From positions 8,310 through 20,450 of the forward strand of contig DEHY01000096.1 of assembly GCA_002352185.1 (NCBI GenBank): a stretch of DNA of 12,141 nucleotides, read 5' to 3'. A program made the position numbers and the translations under genes. This DNA comes from Competibacteraceae bacterium UBA2788 (GTDB lineage: Bacteria > Pseudomonadota > Gammaproteobacteria > Competibacterales > Competibacteraceae). A model generated the notes under the pieces. That model was not told where the DNA came from, searched no databases, and saw nothing but the letters and a program-made list of their open reading frames with translations. This document shows positions 9,188 through 12,141 of the stretch, one piece after another (position 1 is the stretch's first letter; every line of letters begins with the position of its first letter).

Positions 9188-9241
9188 GCGGGCGAGCGCG
9201 GCGCGGGTGCGATCCCGCCGGTGATTCGGTATGCTGCATGA

Positions 9242-9880
9242 ATGAACGAATCGTCCTCCAAATCTCTTATCGCCCGCCGTTTCCGGGGTTTTCTGCCGGT
9301 CATCGTGGATGTTGAAACCGGCGGCCTCAACGCCCAGACCGACGCCCTGCTGGAAATCGCCGTAGTCATTGTGCGTATGGACTGGCAAGGCGCGCTGCAT
9401 CCCGCCGGCACTCTGTCCCATCATGTGGAGCCGTTTCCCGGCGCACGAATGGACCCCGCCTCGATGGCGGTCAATGGCATTGACCCCTATCACCCGTTTC
9501 GCTTTGCCGTGCCGGAAAGCGAGGCGTTGAACGCCCTGTTTCGGGAAGTGCGCCGGGAGATGCGCGAAACCGGCTGCACCCGCGCCATTCTGGTCGGCCA
9601 CAACTCCTTTTTCGATCTGGGGTTCCTGAACGCGGCGGTCGCCCGCACCCATATCAAGCGCAATCCGTTTCATCCCTTCAGCAGCTTCGACACGGTGTCG
9701 CTGGCCGGATTGGCTTACGGCCAGACCGTGCTGGCGCGGGCGCTGCAAGCGGCGGGCATTCGCTGGGACGAGCGCGAGGCGCATTCGGCGATTTACGATG
9801 TTGAACGCACGGCGGAGCTGTTTTGCCAAATCGTCAACCGCTGGAAGGACATGGGCGGCTGGATACCTGCCGAAGACTGA
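9242..9880 (+). CDS. rnt: Ribonuclease T (DEDDh 3'-5' exoribonuclease)
   Basis: RNase T trims the CCA end of tRNAs and matures 5S and 23S rRNA 3' ends. The 212-residue protein (E. coli 215) has the complete DEDDh set at the E. coli positions: Asp23 and Glu25 in VIVDVETGG, Asp125 in [14 protein letters not shown], His181 and Asp186 in [28 protein letters not shown] and [20 protein letters not shown] are also typical. The ATG at 9242 is used because it gives the normal N-terminus; no good Shine-Dalgarno sequence precedes it. The gene starts 54 nt after moaE and could be read through from that cluster or have its own weak promoter. Its stop is only 5 nt from the stop of the convergent ygfZ. Confidence 0.96.
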   Translation: MNESSSKSLIARRFRGFLPVIVDVETGGLNAQTDALLEIAVVIVRMDWQGALHPAGTLSHHVEPFPGARMDPASMAVNGIDPYHPFRFAVPESEALNALFREVRREMRETGCTRAILVGHNSFFDLGFLNAAVARTHIKRNPFHPFSSFDTVSLAGLAYGQTVLARALQAAGIRWDEREAHSAIYDVERTAELFCQIVNRWKDMGGWIPAED

Positions 9881-9885
9881 GCGGC

Positions 9886-10938
9886 CTAAGCTGCCCCGCC
9901 ATCAAACCCGTAGGGCAACGCCGCCAATTGCAACAATGGCCCGCTGGCGTCGCCTAATTGCAGCGTTCCATGCTCCGCGCACTCGATCAGCGCCACCGCC
10001 AGCACGGCATAACCGCCATCGGGATGGCGACAGGCGTCGGCCAGTTGCCCGGCGCTTTGACTCGCATCGGCCTGCGGCGAAAACAGCGGATCACCGGGGC
10101 GCGGCGGGGTCGGGCTGTCTACCCGAGCCAGATACATCCGCCGCTTGATCTTGCCCAGATAGTGGGTGCGCGCCACGATTTCCTGCCCGGTGTAACAACC
10201 TTTCTGAAAGCTGATCCCCTCCAACTGCTGCAAATTGATCATTTGCGGCACAAAGGCTTCCACCGTTTCGGGATAAATCGCCGGTATCCCGGCCAGAATA
10301 TCGAGCAATCGCCACGCCTCAGTCCCAACCGGCGCGAGGTTGGCCGCCAGCGCGTTCCAGACTGCGCCCAATTCCTGCGCCGCGCCATGCACCTCGAAAC
10401 GCGGCTGGAGTCCGGGCAGGCGAATTGCGGTCATGCTGTCGGCTGCGATAACGCCGTTCATCGTTTCTGGAACCGCGCCCAGCACGGATCCAAGCAGGCT
10501 CGCCGCGTTCGGCCCCGCGATTCCGATCCGCGCCAGATCCGCGCTGGCGTCTTCCAACACCGCTTTGGCTCTCAATACATACTTGCGGAGCCGACCTAAT
10601 GTTGCATCCACCATCGCCTGCGGCAGCTCCAGATAGCAGGCATCCTCGCGCCGGAACAGCCGAAAGCAGGCTAAAGCACGACCCTTGGGGTTGCAATGCG
10701 CGCCGATCAGGCTGCGTTCCGACGTAACCTGGCGCACGTCGCAGGTCAGTTGGCCTTGCAGGAAGCGTTCGGCATCCGGCCCACGCGCTGCGATCAAGCC
10801 CAGGTGGGATAAATCGCAGCACACATCGCCCATCAGCGCCGCGCCGGATGCCACTTCCGGCTGGCCGAAGCGCATCACCGAGCCACTGCCCCAACGACCG
10901 TCGGCCCGTTCAGGAAAATCGCGCCATTCCACGTTCAT
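9886..10938 (-). CDS. ygfZ: tRNA-modifying / Fe-S cluster maintenance protein YgfZ
   Basis: YgfZ is a folate-binding, GcvT-like protein needed for full activity of certain Fe-S enzymes such as MiaB; the mitochondrial relative is IBA57. From ATG at 10938 there are 350 residues (E. coli 326). The diagnostic motif KGCYTGQE is at 246-253 with the essential Cys248, followed by IVARTHYLGKIKRRMYL. N-terminal LSHLGLIAARGPDAERFLQG and the VGTEAWRLLDILAGIP block match the GcvT/YgfZ fold. The upstream in-frame ATG at 10986 is rejected because AAGGA (10952-10948) stands 9 nt before 10938 and the extra residues are not family-like. The gene is convergent with rnt (5-nt gap) and divergent from the DUF1674-sdhCD cluster. 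Confidence 0.95.
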   Translation of the reverse strand: MNVEWRDFPERADGRWGSGSVMRFGQPEVASGAALMGDVCCDLSHLGLIAARGPDAERFLQGQLTCDVRQVTSERSLIGAHCNPKGRALACFRLFRREDACYLELPQAMVDATLGRLRKYVLRAKAVLEDASADLARIGIAGPNAASLLGSVLGAVPETMNGVIAADSMTAIRLPGLQPRFEVHGAAQELGAVWNALAANLAPVGTEAWRLLDILAGIPAIYPETVEAFVPQMINLQQLEGISFQKGCYTGQEIVARTHYLGKIKRRMYLARVDSPTPPRPGDPLFSPQADASQSAGQLADACRHPDGGYAVLAVALIECAEHGTLQLGDASGPLLQLAALPYGFDGGAA

Positions 10939-10947
10939 AAGAGAGAA

Positions 10948-10952
10948 TCCTT
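10948..10952 (-). promoter_or_regulatory. ygfZ: Ribosome binding site of ygfZ
   Basis: AAGGA on the minus strand, 9 nt before the ATG at 10938. It supports this start over the longer in-frame one at 10986. Confidence 0.6.
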
Positions 10953-11019
10953 TTGGATTTAAGTCAGTTAAGGACTTTGAATACATGAAGGTTACGGTGG
11001 CTGCCCAACCGCCGATTCA

Positions 11020-11048
11020 TTGCGTTCAAGAGACGTGATCGGCATAAT
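11020..11048 (+). promoter_or_regulatory. Probable sigma70-type promoter for the DUF1674-sdhCD cluster
   Basis: TTGCGT (11020-11025) and CATAAT (11043-11048) are separated by 17 nt. The -10 element matches five of six consensus bases and the -35 keeps TTG. Transcription would begin near 11055, about 125 nt ahead of the DUF1674 start. It lies in the 243-nt gap between divergent ygfZ and this gene. Confidence 0.5.
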
Positions 11049-11054
11049 AGCCCC

Positions 11055-11181
11055 ACAAAATGTAGACCGGGATGCTCCCGTTGCTGCAAAGGCACGAGGC
11101 CTGGAGCCTCCGGCGATCCCGGCGGTGGATGTGACAAGGATGGTTCGGCTTCTGCCATCCCTCAACCCACAGCGAGTTGCC
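11055..11181 (+). promoter_or_regulatory. Structured 5' leader before the DUF1674 gene
   Basis: Three simple hairpins are visible: CGGGA-TGC-TCCCG (11068-11080), GAGGC-CTGGA-GCCTC (11096-11110) and GGATGG with CCATCC (11138-11143 and 11155-11160). None is followed by a T-run. I recognise no known riboswitch. The rest of the ygfZ-DUF1674 gap (10953-11019) holds only a small AAGTC/GACTT repeat and no convincing ygfZ promoter. Confidence 0.3.
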
Positions 11182-11355
11182 ATGAATAACAATGACCCGC
11201 AGACGACGCTGCCGCCACAGTCCGCCATACTGCCTGACCCGCCGCCCCCAGCCGCTGAAAAATCCGGCAAACCCGCTGAATATGGCGGTCCCAAAGGACT
11301 CGAACCCACCCGCTACGGCGATTGGGAGAAAGCCGGGCGTTGCATCGACTTCTAG
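11182..11355 (+). CDS. DUF1674 / SDHAF4-like putative succinate dehydrogenase assembly factor
   Basis: This is a 57-residue protein. The proline-rich N-terminus is not conserved; the C-terminus GGPKGLEPTRYGDWEKAGRC followed by IDF is the DUF1674 signature, usually read as GGPxGPEPTRYGDWxxKGxxxDF. Mitochondrial members (SDHAF4, yeast Sdh8) bind the flavinylated SdhA and protect it until it joins the complex. The gene lies 167 nt before sdhC on the same strand, which fits that role; in the bacterium it is inference. The ATG at 11182 has only a weak AGCGAG 5 nt upstream. An in-frame ATG at 11140 would add 14 residues but has no properly spaced ribosome site. The frame is open further upstream, but that region overlaps the promoter and leader. 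The product is expected to be soluble and cytoplasmic. Confidence 0.85.
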   Translation: MNNNDPQTTLPPQSAILPDPPPPAAEKSGKPAEYGGPKGLEPTRYGDWEKAGRCIDF

Positions 11356-11360
11356 CCATC

Positions 11361-11433
11361 AAACCTGATCCCAACCAGCGAGGCGCTGCGCCACGCTGAT
11401 CGCAACGTAACCATTTGGCCCCAAGTCAGGTTT
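11361..11433 (+). repeat. Nested inverted repeats between the DUF1674 gene and sdhC
   Basis: An outer perfect 8-bp pair, AAACCTGA (11361-11368) and TCAGGTTT (11426-11433), encloses an inner hairpin CAGCG-A-GGCG-CTG-CGCC-A-CGCTG (11376-11398) with one A/A mismatch. The outer arm is followed by only one more T, so it is not a standard terminator. It may be a processing or attenuation structure within a shared transcript, or may end part of it. The remaining gap to sdhC (11434-11510) contains TATGAT (11458-11463) without a good -35 and a 6-bp TTGTTG/CAACAA repeat (11463-11481). Confidence 0.45.
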
Positions 11434-11510
11434 TCGGAAATCCGGTCAGCTTTCGATTATGATTGTTGCATCGCACAACAACGACAACCCTTCTTTTACC
11501 ACTGCGTCAC

Positions 11511-11516
11511 AAGGAG
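11511..11516 (+). promoter_or_regulatory. sdhC: Ribosome binding site of sdhC
   Basis: AAGGAG 6 nt before the ATG at 11523. It decides this start over an upstream TTG in the same frame at 11463, which would add 20 residues without family similarity. Confidence 0.8.
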
Positions 11517-11522
11517 CACCGT

Positions 11523-11909
11523 ATGTCAGCCAAACAACGGCCATTGTCGCCGTTCATGATCGGTCCCTATTACAGACCGCAAATGACTTCAATCCTGTCC
11601 ATTACTCACCGCGCCACCGGCGCCGGGCTGGTGGTGGGCACTCTGCTGCTGGTGTACTGGCTGGTGGCTGCCGCTCGCGGCCCCGCAGCCTTTGAACACG
11701 CCCAGGCGGTGCTGGGATCCAAGCTGGGACAACTCCTCCTGTTCCTGTGGACCTGGGCATTGTTCTATCACCTGGCCAACGGTATTCGCCACCTGTTCTG
11801 GGATGCCGGCCACGGCTTCGAAATGGAGCAAGCCACCCAATCCGGCTGGGCCGTAGTATGGTCTTCCATCATTCTGACCTTCCTGTGCTGGCTGATCGCC
11901 GCGCCCTGA
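11523..11909 (+). CDS. sdhC: Succinate dehydrogenase cytochrome b556 subunit SdhC
   Basis: SdhC is one of two membrane anchors of complex II, holding heme b and part of the ubiquinone site. The 128-residue product begins with RPLSP, then YRPQMTSILSITHRATGAGL, the SdhC signature; Ser26 and Arg30 correspond to the E. coli quinone-site residues Ser27 and Arg31. Three membrane helices lie near residues 31-51, 68-90 and 107-125. His83 in FYHLANGIRHLFWD matches the E. coli heme ligand His84. The gene ends 14 nt before sdhD, in the normal sdhCDAB order. The FMIGP stretch between RPLSP and YRPQ is somewhat different from the common HxxxY form. Confidence 0.95.
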   Translation: MSAKQRPLSPFMIGPYYRPQMTSILSITHRATGAGLVVGTLLLVYWLVAAARGPAAFEHAQAVLGSKLGQLLLFLWTWALFYHLANGIRHLFWDAGHGFEMEQATQSGWAVVWSSIILTFLCWLIAAP

Positions 11910-11923
11910 GGAGAGAAATTCCA

Positions 11924-12141
11924 ATGAGCATTCGTACCCCGCTCGCTCGCGTTCGCGGTCTGGGCACCGCCAAAGACGGCACTCACCACTGGTGGTTGCA
12001 GCGCGTCACTTCGGTCGCCCTGGTGCCGCTGGTGCTGTGGTTTGTCATTTCCATGCTGTCGGTGTCCCGCGCCGATTACGAAACCTTCCAGCACTGGCTG
12101 AGCAATCCGGTCAGAGCCGGCCTGATGGTGACTCTGCTGCT
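11924..12141 (+). CDS. sdhD: Succinate dehydrogenase membrane anchor SdhD, C-terminus cut by window edge
   Basis: This is the second membrane anchor of succinate dehydrogenase. Seventy-two complete codons are visible from ATG at 11924 to the right edge; family members have about 115-125 residues, so the latter third is missing. The start RVRGLGTAKDGTHHWWLQRV is the typical proteobacterial SdhD N-terminus, leading into the first membrane helix at about 29-46 and a second one beginning near 63. GAGGAG at 11908-11913, overlapping the sdhC stop, lies 10 nt before the ATG. The catalytic genes sdhA and sdhB are expected beyond the window. Confidence 0.93.
   Translation, partial: MSIRTPLARVRGLGTAKDGTHHWWLQRVTSVALVPLVLWFVISMLSVSRADYETFQHWLSNPVRAGLMVTLL

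Noticed and set aside
9203..9218. GCGGG-TGCGAT-CCCGC hairpin after moaE as an intrinsic terminator
   Set aside because: No T-run follows the stem, and the spacer is GC-rich throughout, so a short inverted repeat is unremarkable.
11020..11181. N-terminal extension of the DUF1674 gene along the upstream open frame
   Set aside because: The family is conserved only at its C-terminus, the extension would begin inside the promoter-like element, and no properly spaced ribosome site supports it.

Overview
The window looks like chromosomal housekeeping DNA from a GC-rich gammaproteobacterium. RNase T is essentially a gammaproteobacterial enzyme, and the tgt-yajC-secD order, the YgfZ signature and the MoaD/MoaE pair all fit. 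I cannot name a genus from sequence alone. An uncultured purple-sulfur- or Competibacter-like lineage would be a guess. I saw no phage genes, IS elements, CRISPR array, tRNA or rRNA.

Left part, all on the minus strand (read right to left): a DUF1269 glycine-zipper protein (4739-5251), a decayed DUF3291 gene immediately behind it (4547-4738), a leader rich in hairpins (4400-4499), then argH (3002-4399), tgt (1863-2990), yajC (1441-1788) and secD (1-1394, runs off the left edge). argH-tgt-yajC-secD is closely spaced and probably one transcript. It joins arginine synthesis, queuosine tRNA modification and the SecDF-YajC accessory translocon. queA, which often precedes tgt, is replaced here by argH.

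Middle part, plus strand: an apparent five-gene operon (5368-9187). It has an ABC-2 type exporter of one ATPase and two permeases, joined by 4-nt TTGA and GTGA overlaps, followed by moaD and moaE (molybdopterin synthase small and large subunits). rnt (RNase T, 9242-9880) follows and ends only 5 nt from the convergent ygfZ (9886-10938, minus strand).

Right part: ygfZ is divergent from a short plus-strand gene for a DUF1674/SDHAF4-like protein (11182-11355), then sdhC (11523-11909) and sdhD (11924 onward, cut by the right edge). A probable sigma70-type promoter at 11020-11048 and a structured leader precede the DUF1674 gene. A nested inverted repeat lies between it and sdhC. The putative succinate dehydrogenase assembly factor thus sits directly before the membrane-anchor genes of its target complex, with an Fe-S maturation protein divergent from it.

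No wholly new system is evident. The items most worth a second look are the DUF3291 remnant with its 11-bp inverted repeat, the hairpin cluster ahead of argH, and the SDHAF4-sdhCD/ygfZ arrangement.
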